A stretch of 28,697 nucleotides of DNA from Motiliproteus sp036960405 (GCA_036960405.1 JBALWS010000050.1:1-28697), one strand, 5' to 3'; positions 1 to 8,467 are shown, numbered from the stretch's first letter. Notes: generated from the sequence alone by a model not told the origin. Numbers and translations: made by a program.

Positions 1-22
1 ACCGCCGTTTGGCGGTTTTTTT
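1..22 (+). terminator. Rho-independent terminator at the left edge
   Basis: A 6-bp stem ACCGCC/GGCGGT with loop GTTT is followed by seven T on the plus strand. It would end a plus-strand gene lying left of the window. It may also serve folD on the minus strand, but the A-tract that this would need lies outside the window, so that cannot be judged. Confidence 0.75.
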
Positions 23-42
23 GTTTCTGAGCAGCAAGGCAG

Positions 43-900
43 TTAGTTGCTGTGGAGCACGTCCGCAGCGTACAGGGTGCTTTCCATCAGGGTAGCGACC
101 GTCATCGGACCGACGCCGCCTGGAACGGGTGTGATCCAGCTGGCGCGCTCTGCGGCCGAGTCGAACTCGATATCGCCGACTAGTTTGCCGTTCTCCAATC
201 GATTGATGCCTACGTCGATTACGATCGCTCCCTCTTTGATCCAGTCGCCTTTAACCAGTCCGGGTTTACCTACGCCGACCACGACAATATCGGCTTGTGC
301 GACCTTTTGATCGAGATTTTGGGTGAAGCGGTGGGTGGTGGTGACGGTGACCCCGGCCAACAGCAGTTCTAGTGCCATCGGACGACCTACGATGTTGGAG
401 GCGCCGACTACGCAGGCATCCAAGCCGCGGATGGAGATCCCGGTGGATTCGAGCAGCGTCATCACCCCTTTGGGGGTGCAGGGGCGAAGCACGGGCATCC
501 GTTGGGCTAGTCGGCCTAGATTGTAGGGGTGGAAGCCGTCAACATCTTTATCGGGGCGGATGCGCTCGAGGATCTGGTTTGAATCGAGATGTTCGGGCAA
601 CGGGAGTTGTACCAAGATGCCGTCAATATGCGGCGTATCGTTGAGCTCGTCGATAAGGGCTAGCAGTTCTTCTTGAGAGGTAGCGGCTTCTAGGTCATAA
701 GCCGTGGAGGCGATTCCTACTTCTTCGCAGGCGCGGCGCTTGTGGCTGACGTAAACCTGTGACGCGGGGTCGAGGCCGATCAGTACCACGGCCAGCCCAG
801 GAGCTCGCTTGCCTTGGTCGAGGCGAGCTTGAACGCCTTGCTTAACTTGTTGTTTGACTTCGGAGGCGACCCGTTTGCCGTCGATGATCTGTGCGCTCAT
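43..900 (-). CDS. folD: Bifunctional methylenetetrahydrofolate dehydrogenase / methenyltetrahydrofolate cyclohydrolase
   Basis: FolD interconverts 5,10-methylene-THF, 5,10-methenyl-THF and 10-formyl-THF with NADP in the cytosol, supplying one-carbon units for purines and formyl-Met. The 285-aa product has the usual family length. The YVSHK segment carries Lys54, the family's catalytic lysine. The Rossmann part follows, with GASNIVGRP and the C-terminal PVPGGVGPMT signature. I chose the ATG at 898-900 (MSAQIIDGK); an in-frame upstream start at 978 would add 26 residues that do not resemble the family. An AAGG sits a few bases upstream as a weak ribosome binding site. The gene stands alone and diverges from the tRNA cluster, an arrangement I recall from pseudomonads. 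Confidence 0.97.
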   Translation of the reverse strand: MSAQIIDGKRVASEVKQQVKQGVQARLDQGKRAPGLAVVLIGLDPASQVYVSHKRRACEEVGIASTAYDLEAATSQEELLALIDELNDTPHIDGILVQLPLPEHLDSNQILERIRPDKDVDGFHPYNLGRLAQRMPVLRPCTPKGVMTLLESTGISIRGLDACVVGASNIVGRPMALELLLAGVTVTTTHRFTQNLDQKVAQADIVVVGVGKPGLVKGDWIKEGAIVIDVGINRLENGKLVGDIEFDSAAERASWITPVPGGVGPMTVATLMESTLYAADVLHSN

Positions 901-1080
901 GAAGCTTGCCTTCGTGCTGTGATAGCGGTGACTGAAAAAATGAGGCGGTGATTTTCGCACGTAAATAACGTTAGGCAAAGTTAGCGGAGGTGATTAGCAG
1001 GTTTTATTTGTAACCAGCGGTAGGAGCAGGGAGTTTTGAGTCCTGATAAAAGCAGATGAAGAAAAGGCTGGGAAAAGGTG

Positions 1081-1109
1081 TTGACCTGAAAAAACCGCGA
1101 CTGTAATAT
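1081..1109 (+). promoter_or_regulatory. Sigma-70 promoter of the tRNA cluster
   Basis: TTGACC (1081-1086), a 17-base spacer and TAATAT (1104-1109) form a near-consensus promoter about 40 bases before tRNA-Pro. The discriminator right after the -10 box is G/C-rich (GCGCACC), which is typical of stable-RNA promoters under stringent (ppGpp/DksA) control. That regulation is inferred from the pattern. Confidence 0.8.
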
Positions 1110-1150
1110 GCGCACCTCGTTGAGGCGATGTAGTTGCTCAGCGAGAATGT

Positions 1151-1227
1151 CGGGGTATAGCGCAGTCTGGTAGCGCGCCTGCTTTGGGAGCAGGATGTCG
1201 GGAGTTCGAATCTCTCTACCCCGACCA
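1151..1227 (+). tRNA. tRNA-Pro (anticodon TGG)
   Basis: A 77-nt cloverleaf with acceptor stem CGGGGTA/TACCCCG, anticodon loop TTTGGGA between CCTGC and GCAGG, a T-loop GTTCGAATC, discriminator A and an encoded CCA end. It reads proline CCA codons. It is the first of four tRNAs transcribed from the promoter at 1081. Confidence 0.97.
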
Positions 1228-1277
1228 TTTTTTTCTTGCTTGGCTAAGCCGGGTAAGTAGAAAGCAGGTTTGTCCGT

Positions 1278-1354
1278 GCGCCCTTAGCTCAGTTGGATAG
1301 AGCAACGGCCTTCTAAGCCGTAGGTCACAGGTTCGAATCCTGTAGGGCGTGCCA
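1278..1354 (+). tRNA. tRNA-Arg (anticodon TCT)
   Basis: A 77-nt cloverleaf with acceptor stem GCGCCCT/AGGGCGT (one G-T pair), anticodon loop CTTCTAA giving TCT, the T-arm GGTTCGAATCC and an encoded CCA. It reads the AGA arginine codons. It is second in the cluster. Confidence 0.97.
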
Positions 1355-1377
1355 TTTGGCAGCCCGCAATATTGATG

Positions 1378-1453
1378 GTGGGCGTAGCTCAGTTGGTAGA
1401 GCCCCGGATTGTGATTCCGGTGGTCGTGGGTTCGAGCCCCATCGTCCACCCCA
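1378..1453 (+). tRNA. tRNA-His (anticodon GTG)
   Basis: A 76-nt cloverleaf with acceptor stem GTGGGCG/CGTCCAC, anticodon loop TTGTGAT giving GTG, and an encoded CCA. Discriminator C1450 faces a G at 1377, the genomically encoded G-1 that is the hallmark of bacterial tRNA-His, so the mature 5' end is probably at 1377. Confidence 0.97.
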
Positions 1454-1473
1454 TCAATATTATTATCTGTTTT

Positions 1474-1558
<85 letters not shown>

Positions 1559-1774
1559 TCAATAGATAGTTCAGCTCTTATCTAGCTCAATCCATCTTTG
1601 TTTTATTCTAGCTATTTTTAACGGTCCGGTTGGCGCGAATTGTACGTGTGGTGCTTGACTCTATGTCTCGTATAGCTGAAAATTTCGTCCTTTTAATTTT
1701 GGCTGTTTGTGGCCGCCCTCGTGGTTAATGTCGAATTGATCGGCCACGTGTTAATTCTTTTGTGAGGAAAATCC

Positions 1775-3136
1775 ATGCAAGTTTCTGTTGAAACGACTTC
1801 TTCCCTTGAGCGCCAGATGACGGTCACGGTACCGGCCAGTCGGATCGAGGATGATGTCAATAGTCGGTTAAAACAGACTGCGCGCACCGCTCGTATCGAT
1901 GGTTTCCGCCCTGGTAAGGTGCCGATGAAGGTGCTTAAGCGTCGTTATGGCCCAGGCGTTCGCCAGGAGGTGATGGGTGAGGTTATCCAGAGCTCTTTCT
2001 ATGAGGCGGTTACTCAGGAAAAATTGAAACCTGCTGGCGGTCCAAGTATTGAGCCTAAGCAAGCTGGCGAAGGTGAGGATTTTCAATATGTTGCGACGTT
2101 TGAAGTGTATCCTGAAATCGAATTAACCGATTACTCTACGACTGAGATCTCCAAAGAGGTTTCAGAAATTGTTGAGAGCGATGTCGATGAGATGATCGAA
2201 ACGTTGCGCAAGCAGCAGTCGGGCTGGAATGACGTTGAGCGTGCTGCTGAAGATGGCGATCGCGTAAATATCGATTTCGAAGGCTTCAAGGGTGACGAGG
2301 CCTTTGAAGGCGGTAAAGCCGATGCTCATGAGTTGGTGTTGGGCTCCAATACTATGATTCCAGGTTTTGAAGCCGGTTTGATCGGTAAGGCTGCAGGCGA
2401 TGAGCTTGAGCTAAACCTGAGCTTCCCTGAAGAGTATCACTCAGAAGACCTAGCGGGTCAGGCTGTGATGTTCAAGGTAAAGGTGAACTCGGTTTCTGCT
2501 CCTGAGCTACCTGAGATGAATAGCGAGTTTTTTGCCAAGTTCGGCATCGATGAGTCTGATCTTGAGGGATTCAAAGTCGAAATTCGCAAAAACATGGAGC
2601 GCGAAGTTAAGCAAGCGCTGCATGCCAAGCTAAAGAACACGGTACTGAATGAGCTGGTCAAGGTTAATCAGATCGAAGTGCCGAAGGCGCTGATGGATGG
2701 CGAAGTAGATCGTTTGCGTCAGCAGGCCGTGCAGCAGTTTGGTGGTGGTGCGGGTATCGAAGCCAGTGCATTACCAGCAGAATTGTTTACCGAGCAGGCC
2801 AAGCGCCGTGTTGCTATCGGCCTGCTGGTCGGTGAATTGATTCAGAGCAGCGAATTGAAGGCTGATGAGGATCGGGTTCGCTCCACGGTTGAAGAGATGG
2901 CTGAAACTTATCAGCAACCGCAAGAAGTTATCGATTACTACTACGGTAACCCAGAGCAGTTGGCTCAGGTTGAAGCGCTGGTACTGGAAGATCAGGTTGT
3001 TGATCTGCTGGTATCTCAGGCGACTGTTACAGAGGTTTCTGTGGGTTATCAGGACGCGATCAAGCCCGCTCAGCCTGAGGCTGAAGCTGCTGATGAGCCT
3101 GCCGAAATTGAAGAAAAAGCTGAAGCAGCAGAGTAG
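1775..3136 (+). CDS. tig: Trigger factor, ribosome-associated chaperone and prolyl isomerase
   Basis: Trigger factor binds ribosomal protein L23 at the exit tunnel and shields nascent chains. The 453-aa product shows the ribosome-docking signature GFRPGK at residues 43-48, a central FKBP-type isomerase domain (about 155-245, with NIDFEGFKG and GSNTMIPGFEAGLIG), and a long helical C-terminal substrate-binding region ending in an acidic Glu/Ala tail. GAGGA lies eight bases before the ATG. The gene heads the tig-clpP-clpX-lon order common in gammaproteobacteria. A possible promoter is TTGACT at 1655 with GAAAAT at 1678, but it is weak. A terminator follows directly. Confidence 0.97.
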   Translation: MQVSVETTSSLERQMTVTVPASRIEDDVNSRLKQTARTARIDGFRPGKVPMKVLKRRYGPGVRQEVMGEVIQSSFYEAVTQEKLKPAGGPSIEPKQAGEGEDFQYVATFEVYPEIELTDYSTTEISKEVSEIVESDVDEMIETLRKQQSGWNDVERAAEDGDRVNIDFEGFKGDEAFEGGKADAHELVLGSNTMIPGFEAGLIGKAAGDELELNLSFPEEYHSEDLAGQAVMFKVKVNSVSAPELPEMNSEFFAKFGIDESDLEGFKVEIRKNMEREVKQALHAKLKNTVLNELVKVNQIEVPKALMDGEVDRLRQQAVQQFGGGAGIEASALPAELFTEQAKRRVAIGLLVGELIQSSELKADEDRVRSTVEEMAETYQQPQEVIDYYYGNPEQLAQVEALVLEDQVVDLLVSQATVTEVSVGYQDAIKPAQPEAEAADEPAEIEEKAEAAE

Positions 3137-3184
3137 CGTTGCGTTTTAGTCATTGACCGGGCGCGGCTCGGTTGATATCTATAG

Positions 3185-3221
3185 AAACGGCAGCCGGCAT
3201 TACCGCCGCCTGCCGTTTTTT
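3185..3221 (+). terminator. Rho-independent terminator after tig
   Basis: An 8-bp stem AACGGCAG (3186-3193) pairs with CTGCCGTT (3210-3217). The apical loop is G/C-rich, and the right arm runs directly into T's to 3221. It separates tig from clpP. Confidence 0.85.
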
Positions 3222-3291
3222 AGCATTGCAGGTTTTGTGAAGCGTTGCTGCGCACGGCTTGCTTATGACAGCACAACAGTAAGGGCAGAAT

Positions 3292-3924
3292 ATGCAGAAC
3301 GATATTACCGGCGGTAGCAGTATTATTACCTCATCTGGCTTGGTGCCGATGGTGGTTGAACAGACTGCACGCGGAGAGCGTTCGTACGATATCTATTCAC
3401 GGTTGTTGAAGGAGCGGGTCATCTTCCTGGTGGGCCAGGTTGAAGATCATATGGCCAACTTGGTCGTGGCCCAGTTATTATTCCTTGAATCAGAAAACCC
3501 CGATAAAGATATTCATCTCTATATCAATTCTCCAGGAGGCTCAGTGACAGCAGGCTTGGCGATCTATGACACTATGCAGTTCATCAAGCCCGATGTTAGC
3601 ACTATGTGCTTGGGGCAGGCTGCCAGTATGGGTGCGCTGTTGTTGGCGGGTGGTACCAAGGGTAAGCGTTATTGCCTGCCGCATTCGCGGATGATGATTC
3701 ACCAGCCGTTGGGTGGGTATCAGGGGCAGGCGACCGATATTGAGATCCATACTCGGGAAATTCTGACTATTCGCGAGAAATTAAATCGAATTCTAGCGGG
3801 TCATACGGGTCAAGATATAGAGACCATCGCTCAAGATACCGAGCGTGATAACTTTATGGATGGCGACACGGCAGTTAAGTATGGCCTGATTGACCAGATG
3901 GTCGATAAGCGGATTAGCGACTAA
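3292..3924 (+). CDS. clpP: ATP-dependent Clp protease proteolytic subunit
   Basis: ClpP is the serine peptidase that assembles as a 14-mer barrel and degrades proteins fed to it by ClpX or ClpA. The 210-aa product has the full catalytic triad: Ser112 in GQAASMGA, His137 in MIHQPLGG and Asp186 in DTERDNF, each one residue beyond the E. coli precursor numbering. The oxyanion-loop SPGGSV segment is present at 80-85. The N-terminus up to about residue 15 is probably a propeptide removed by self-cleavage, as in E. coli. An AAGG precedes the ATG. clpX follows 93 bases later in the same direction with its own possible promoter. Confidence 0.98.
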   Translation: MQNDITGGSSIITSSGLVPMVVEQTARGERSYDIYSRLLKERVIFLVGQVEDHMANLVVAQLLFLESENPDKDIHLYINSPGGSVTAGLAIYDTMQFIKPDVSTMCLGQAASMGALLLAGGTKGKRYCLPHSRMMIHQPLGGYQGQATDIEIHTREILTIREKLNRILAGHTGQDIETIAQDTERDNFMDGDTAVKYGLIDQMVDKRISD

Positions 3925-3948
3925 CACGCTAAAATACTGCTTGCTGGT

Positions 3949-3978
3949 CTTGAAATTTAGGGTTTCGTCTACATTAAT
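3949..3978 (+). promoter_or_regulatory. Candidate clpX promoter (sigma-70, possibly overlapping sigma-32)
   Basis: TTGAAA (3950-3955), a 17-base spacer and ATTAAT (3973-3978) give a moderate sigma-70 promoter in the clpP-clpX gap. The same bases read as CTTGAAA, 13 bases, CTACATTAA, a partial match to the heat-shock pattern CTTGAAA/CCCCATnT. This suggests clpX can be transcribed separately from clpP. Confidence 0.45.
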
Positions 3979-4017
3979 GGCTAGATGAGTCCCCGTTGGT
4001 TGTAAAGAGGAAGTTGA

Positions 4018-5298
4018 ATGTCTGAGGATATTACCGGTAAGGGTGGAGACGGCAAGTTGCTGTACTGCTCGTTCTGTGGCAAAAGCCAAGATGAGGTCCG
4101 TAAGCTGATTGCGGGTCCATCTGTCTTTATCTGTGATGAGTGTGTCGATCTTTGCAATGATATCATCAGCGAAGAAGTTCAGGAGATTGGCGCAGAGGAG
4201 TCCAGCGATCAGCTGCCTGTACCGCAAGAGATCATGGCGTCTTTGGATGAGTACGTCATTGGTCAAGAGAAGGCTAAAAAAGTCTTATCGGTAGCGGTCT
4301 ATAACCACTACAAGCGACTGCGTTATCAGAGCTCGCAGGACGATGTCGAGCTTGGCAAGAGTAACATCCTGCTGATCGGTCCTACCGGTAGCGGTAAGAC
4401 GTTACTAGCACAGACGTTGGCTCGATTGCTGAACGTACCTTTTACCATTGCCGATGCCACCACGCTGACTGAGGCGGGTTATGTGGGTGAGGATGTAGAG
4501 AATATCATCCAGAAGCTACTGCAAAAGTGTGATTATGACGTTGATAAAGCCCAGATGGGTATCGTCTATATCGACGAGATCGATAAGATTTCGCGTAAAT
4601 CAGACAACCCATCGATCACTCGTGATGTGTCGGGTGAAGGGGTCCAGCAGGCGCTGTTGAAACTGATTGAGGGTACCGTAGCCTCGGTTCCGCCTCAGGG
4701 TGGTCGCAAACACCCTCAGCAGGAGTTCTTGCAGGTTGATACCTCTAATATTCTGTTTGTCTGTGGCGGTGCTTTTGCCGGCCTGGAGAAGGTGATTGAG
4801 GGGCGTTCAGAAAAGAGCAGTATCGGCTTCTCTGCCTCGGTAGCTTCTAAGGAGAGCGGTAAGAGTGTTGGCGAAACGCTACTGGATGTAGAGGCTGAGG
4901 ATCTGGTTAAGTATGGCCTGATTCCTGAGTTTGTCGGTCGCTTGCCGATGATTGCCACGCTGACCGAGCTTGATGAAGACGCGTTGTTGCAGATACTTAC
5001 CGAGCCTAAGAATGCGCTAACCCGTCAGTATCATAAATTGTTTGAGATGGAAGGCGCTGAGGTCGATTTCCGGGAGGATTCGCTCAAGGCTGTGGCCAAG
5101 AAGGCGATGGAGCGCAAAACCGGTGCTCGGGGGCTCAGGTCTATTTTGGAATCGGCATTGCTGGATATCATGTTTAAGTTACCATCGCTCGAAGGTGTCA
5201 GCAAGGTGGTGATCGATGAAGGGGTGATTCTTGAAGAATCCGAACCTTTGATGATCTACGATAATGCTGAGCCAGCCAAAGCGGCGCCAAGCGAATAG
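4018..5298 (+). CDS. clpX: ATP-dependent Clp protease ATP-binding subunit ClpX
   Basis: ClpX is the AAA+ unfoldase that recognises tagged substrates (for example SsrA-tagged) and threads them into ClpP. The 426-aa protein has the N-terminal zinc-binding domain with Cys17, Cys20, Cys39 and Cys42; Walker A GPTGSGKT at 121-128; pore loop GYVG at 154-157; Walker B YIDEID with Asp186 and Glu187; and a conserved sensor 2 GARGLR near residue 367. GAGGAAG precedes the ATG. It follows clpP directly and ends at a strong terminator, so clpP and clpX form one functional unit. Confidence 0.98.
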   Translation: MSEDITGKGGDGKLLYCSFCGKSQDEVRKLIAGPSVFICDECVDLCNDIISEEVQEIGAEESSDQLPVPQEIMASLDEYVIGQEKAKKVLSVAVYNHYKRLRYQSSQDDVELGKSNILLIGPTGSGKTLLAQTLARLLNVPFTIADATTLTEAGYVGEDVENIIQKLLQKCDYDVDKAQMGIVYIDEIDKISRKSDNPSITRDVSGEGVQQALLKLIEGTVASVPPQGGRKHPQQEFLQVDTSNILFVCGGAFAGLEKVIEGRSEKSSIGFSASVASKESGKSVGETLLDVEAEDLVKYGLIPEFVGRLPMIATLTELDEDALLQILTEPKNALTRQYHKLFEMEGAEVDFREDSLKAVAKKAMERKTGARGLRSILESALLDIMFKLPSLEGVSKVVIDEGVILEESEPLMIYDNAEPAKAAPSE

Positions 5299-5310
5299 GG
5301 TTTCAGGTAT

Positions 5311-5335
5311 AAAAGGGCCGCAATGGCCCTTTTTT
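5311..5335 (+). terminator. Rho-independent terminator after clpX
   Basis: Stem AAAGGGCC (5312-5319), loop GCAAT and GGCCCTTT, running into a T-tract. It separates clpX from the lon promoter. Confidence 0.88.
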
Positions 5336-5358
5336 GTTGTCGGAAGTTCCCCCTGGGG

Positions 5359-5386
5359 CTTGTAAAAAGGCATCGTGCCCCAATCT
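5359..5386 (+). promoter_or_regulatory. Heat-shock (sigma-32) promoter of lon
   Basis: CTTGTAA (5359-5365), a 12-base spacer and CCCCAATCT (5378-5386) match the RpoH consensus CTTGAAA / CCCCATnT closely. The site lies about 90 bases upstream of the lon start and downstream of the clpX terminator. lon is a classical RpoH regulon member, so the position fits. Confidence 0.7.
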
Positions 5387-5473
5387 TTGTTTCGTTACAG
5401 TCGGTCACTTGTAGTGTTTATATTCGCCTAGGTATGGCTGTTGCCTGGGATTCTTGTTTCAGAGGCATTTCGT

Positions 5474-7900
5474 ATGGATCTTGATCATTCTTCCGATAGT
5501 TCCGCCGTTACAGTGCTACCGTTGCTGCCGTTGCGCGACGTGGTGGTTTACCCCCATATGGTTATTCCGCTGTTTGTTGGGCGTGAGAAATCGATTCAAG
5601 CGCTAGAGATGGCGATGGAGGGTGACAAAGAGATCCTGTTGGTGGCACAGAAAAATGCCTCGGTTGACGAGCCTGGTGAGGAGGATATCTTCTCGATCGG
5701 AACCGTCGCTAATATATTGCAATTGCTCAAGCTGCCTGATGGCACGGTCAAAGTGCTGGTCGAGGGGGCATATCGGGCGTCGATCGATGCGGTGTCTGAA
5801 ACCGAGCAGAGCTGGATGGCGGAATACCAAGAGCTGCCTGTTACCGAATTGGGCGATGAGGGCGAGGTGTTTGTTCGCACTGTGCTGTCGCAGTTTGAGC
5901 AATATGTTCAACTCAACAAAAAAATTCCTTCAGAAGTGCTGGCCTCTTTGGCCTCCATCGATAACCCACTGCGGTTGGGCGACACCATCGCAGCTCATGT
6001 CACCGCCAAGCTTGATGAAAAGCAGCGCTTGCTGGAGATGACCGACACCCGCGAGCGGCTTGAGCGTTTGATGGCGTTGATGGAATCTGAAATTGACTTG
6101 GTGAATGTCGAAAAGCGCATTCGCGGCCGGGTCAAAAAGCAGATGGAGAAGAGTCAGCGCGAGTACTACCTCAACGAGCAGATGAAGGCGATCCAGAAAG
6201 AGTTGGGCGATCTGGATGATGCGGGACCGAACGAGATAGAGCAGCTACGTCAGCGTATCGAAGACGTCGGCATGTCAAAGGAGGCCAAGGACAAGGCCGT
6301 CAATGAATACAATAAGTTGAAGATGATGTCGCCGATGTCTGCCGAGGCGACAGTGGTGCGCAGCTACATCGACTGGATGGTCAGCTTGCCGTGGAAAAAG
6401 CGTAGCAAGGTTCGTCATGATCTGGCCAAGGCGGAGCTGGTGCTGGATGCCGATCACTACGGTTTAGAAGAGGTCAAGGAACGGATTCTTGAGTACTTGG
6501 CAGTGCAGCAGCGGGTTCGTAAGCTTAAGGGGCCTGTGTTGTGTTTGGTAGGGCCTCCGGGAGTGGGGAAGACCTCGTTGGGGCAGTCTATCGCACGCGC
6601 TACCAACCGCAAATACGTCCGCATGGCGTTAGGCGGGGTTCGTGATGAGGCCGAGATTCGCGGTCATCGCCGGACCTATATCGGTTCGCTACCGGGTAAA
6701 TTGTTGCAAAAAATTGCCAAAGTCGGGGTTAAAAATCCGCTGTTCCTGCTCGATGAAATCGACAAGATGGGGATGGATCAGCGTGGAGATCCGGCTTCTG
6801 CGCTGCTTGAAGTGCTGGATCCTGAGCAGAATCATACCTTCAATGACCATTATCTTGAGGTTGATTACGACCTCTCTGATGTGATGTTTGTCTGCACCTC
6901 TAACTCGATGAATATCCCAGGTCCATTGTTGGATCGAATGGAGATCATCCGCATCCCGGGTTATACCGAGGATGAAAAGATCAAAATTGCCGAGCGTTAT
7001 CTGCTGCCTAAGCAGCTTAAGACTAATGGACTCAAAGAGGGTGAGGCGACGATCTCTGAGGAGGCGGTCAGAGATATGGTGCGCTATTACACCCGTGAGG
7101 CGGGCGTTCGTGGCTTGGAACGCGAGATTGCCAAAGTGTTGCGCAAGGTCGTCAAAGAGAAGGCGCTTAAGCAGCTCCCCGAAGGGGTTAAAGCGATTAC
7201 TGACGAAGATTTGGAGCATTACAGCGGCGTTCGGAAATTTAGTTTTGGTATGGCCGAAGAGAAAGATGTAGTCGGTCAAGTTACCGGCTTGGCCTGGACC
7301 CAGGTGGGTGGTGAGATTTTAACCATAGAATCTGCGGTGGTGCCGGGTAAAGGGCGTCAGATTCATACTGGGTCGCTTGGTGACGTGATGAAGGAGTCTA
7401 TTCAGGCCGCGCTGACGGTCGTTCGTAGCCGGGCCGCAGCACTCGGGATCGAGTCTGATTTCCATGAGAAACACGATATCCATATCCATGTTCCTGAGGG
7501 CGCAACGCCAAAAGATGGACCGAGTGCGGGTATCGGTATGTGCACCGCCTTGGTCTCGGCGTTGACCGATATTCCGGTGCGTTCGGATGTCGCCATGACG
7601 GGTGAAATTACCTTGCGAGGCCAAGTGTTGCCTATCGGCGGGCTCAAGGAAAAACTACTGGCCGCGCATCGTGGTGGTATTAAAACGGTGCTTATTCCCG
7701 ATGAAAATCTACGGGATTTGAAGGAAATACCAGACAATATCAAACAAGAGCTTGAAATTAAGCCGGTGAAATGGATCGATGAAGTGCTGGCGATTGCGCT
7801 GGCTAGTCAGCCTAAGCCGATCAAAAGTCAACCAGCTAAAGAGATTGCGGCAAAGAAAAAAACCAGCAAATCTGCGCGAGGTCAAATTAGTACTCATTAG
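5474..7900 (+). CDS. lon: ATP-dependent protease Lon
   Basis: Lon is a homohexameric cytosolic AAA+ serine-lysine protease that removes misfolded and regulatory proteins. The 808-aa protein has an N-terminal substrate-binding LON domain (about 15-205, starting LPLLPLRDVVVYPH), a coiled-coil linker, the AAA+ module with Walker A GPPGVGKT at 360-367 and Walker B FLLDEIDK, and the protease domain with the Ser684-Lys727 dyad (PKDGPSAG and GGLKEKLLAAHRGG). I chose the ATG at 5474 with AGAGG upstream; an in-frame TTG at 5441 is less likely. The C-terminus has a basic Lys/Ala/Ser tail that looks flexible. Heat-shock control is suggested by the promoter at 5359. Confidence 0.98.
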   Translation: MDLDHSSDSSAVTVLPLLPLRDVVVYPHMVIPLFVGREKSIQALEMAMEGDKEILLVAQKNASVDEPGEEDIFSIGTVANILQLLKLPDGTVKVLVEGAYRASIDAVSETEQSWMAEYQELPVTELGDEGEVFVRTVLSQFEQYVQLNKKIPSEVLASLASIDNPLRLGDTIAAHVTAKLDEKQRLLEMTDTRERLERLMALMESEIDLVNVEKRIRGRVKKQMEKSQREYYLNEQMKAIQKELGDLDDAGPNEIEQLRQRIEDVGMSKEAKDKAVNEYNKLKMMSPMSAEATVVRSYIDWMVSLPWKKRSKVRHDLAKAELVLDADHYGLEEVKERILEYLAVQQRVRKLKGPVLCLVGPPGVGKTSLGQSIARATNRKYVRMALGGVRDEAEIRGHRRTYIGSLPGKLLQKIAKVGVKNPLFLLDEIDKMGMDQRGDPASALLEVLDPEQNHTFNDHYLEVDYDLSDVMFVCTSNSMNIPGPLLDRMEIIRIPGYTEDEKIKIAERYLLPKQLKTNGLKEGEATISEEAVRDMVRYYTREAGVRGLEREIAKVLRKVVKEKALKQLPEGVKAITDEDLEHYSGVRKFSFGMAEEKDVVGQVTGLAWTQVGGEILTIESAVVPGKGRQIHTGSLGDVMKESIQAALTVVRSRAAALGIESDFHEKHDIHIHVPEGATPKDGPSAGIGMCTALVSALTDIPVRSDVAMTGEITLRGQVLPIGGLKEKLLAAHRGGIKTVLIPDENLRDLKEIPDNIKQELEIKPVKWIDEVLAIALASQPKPIKSQPAKEIAAKKKTSKSARGQISTH

Positions 7901-7933
7901 GCTGTAGCCCGCGTATTTTGTTGGTTTGGTTGC

Positions 7934-7963
7934 TTGACAGCGGTTTTGGCCAGTTGGTATAAA
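7934..7963 (+). promoter_or_regulatory. Sigma-70 promoter of hupB
   Basis: A consensus -35 TTGACA (7934-7939), an 18-base spacer and TATAAA (7958-7963) lie about 70 bases before the hupB start. This is one of the strongest promoter matches in the window, as expected for an abundant protein. Confidence 0.8.
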
Positions 7964-8036
7964 GTGCGTCGAGTAAGTTCTGTCGGGCATAGATAAAGAA
8001 CAAAAAAATATACTTTTTTCTAGAAGGGGAATGTAA

Positions 8037-8309
8037 GTGAATAAGTCTGAGTTGATTGATGCGATAGCGGCTTCTGCTGATCTATCTAAAGCGTCTGCGG
8101 GCCGTGCCCTGGATGCAGCGCTGGAAGCGGTTACTGGCGCACTAAAAGAAAATGACAGTGTAGCGCTGGTTGGTTTTGGTACGTTCTCTGTTAAAGAGCG
8201 TGCTGCACGTACAGGCCGTAACCCACAAACGGGTAAGCCTATCCAGATCGCTGCTGCGACTGTACCTGCGTTTAAAGCAGGCAAGGCACTGAAAGACGCG
8301 GTCAATTAA
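8037..8309 (+). CDS. hupB: DNA-binding protein HU-beta
   Basis: HU is a small basic dimeric nucleoid protein that bends and compacts DNA. The 90-aa product starts NKSELIDAIAASADLSK after the initiator and has the family signature GFGTFSVKERAARTGRNPQTG, in which the Arg/Asn-Pro beta arm contacts the minor groove. The start is GTG at 8037, supported by AGAAGGGGA just upstream; no in-frame ATG matches the family's N-terminus. It follows lon, the usual lon-hupB-ppiD order. No terminator is seen between it and tRNA-Asp, so read-through into the tRNA and the terminator at 8440 is likely. Its last codons lie in a 16-bp palindrome. Confidence 0.97.
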   Translation: MNKSELIDAIAASADLSKASAGRALDAALEAVTGALKENDSVALVGFGTFSVKERAARTGRNPQTGKPIQIAAATVPAFKAGKALKDAVN

Positions 8310-8351
8310 TTGACCTTGTTGGCTTTTCGTCAATGACGTAAGGCCACTACA

Positions 8352-8428
8352 GGAGCGGTAGTTCAGTTGGTTAGAATACCGGCCTGTCACGCCGGGGGTC
8401 GCGGGTTCGAGTCCCGTCCGTTCCGCCA
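8352..8428 (+). tRNA. tRNA-Asp (anticodon GTC)
   Basis: A 77-nt cloverleaf with acceptor stem GGAGCGG/CCGTTCC, anticodon loop CTGTCAC between CCGGC and GCCGG, T-arm CGGGTTCGAGTCCCG, discriminator G and an encoded CCA. No convincing promoter of its own lies in the 42 bases after hupB, so co-transcription with hupB is likely. Confidence 0.97.
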
Positions 8429-8439
8429 AACACCTAAAG

Positions 8440-8467
8440 GCGCATCAAATGGATGCGCTTTTTTTTT
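8440..8467 (+). terminator. Rho-independent terminator after tRNA-Asp
   Basis: A perfect 7-bp stem GCGCATC/GATGCGC with loop AAATG is followed by nine T. It ends the hupB-tRNA-Asp unit. Confidence 0.9.

Noticed and set aside
47..644. Plus-strand open frames opposite folD
   Set aside because: They are antisense to a fully recognised gene and have no ribosome sites or family features.
6689..7279. A 196-codon minus-strand frame inside lon, and similar long antisense frames in clpX and bcp/dapA regions
   Set aside because: Codon structure belongs to the sense gene; the antisense products show no recognisable domain.
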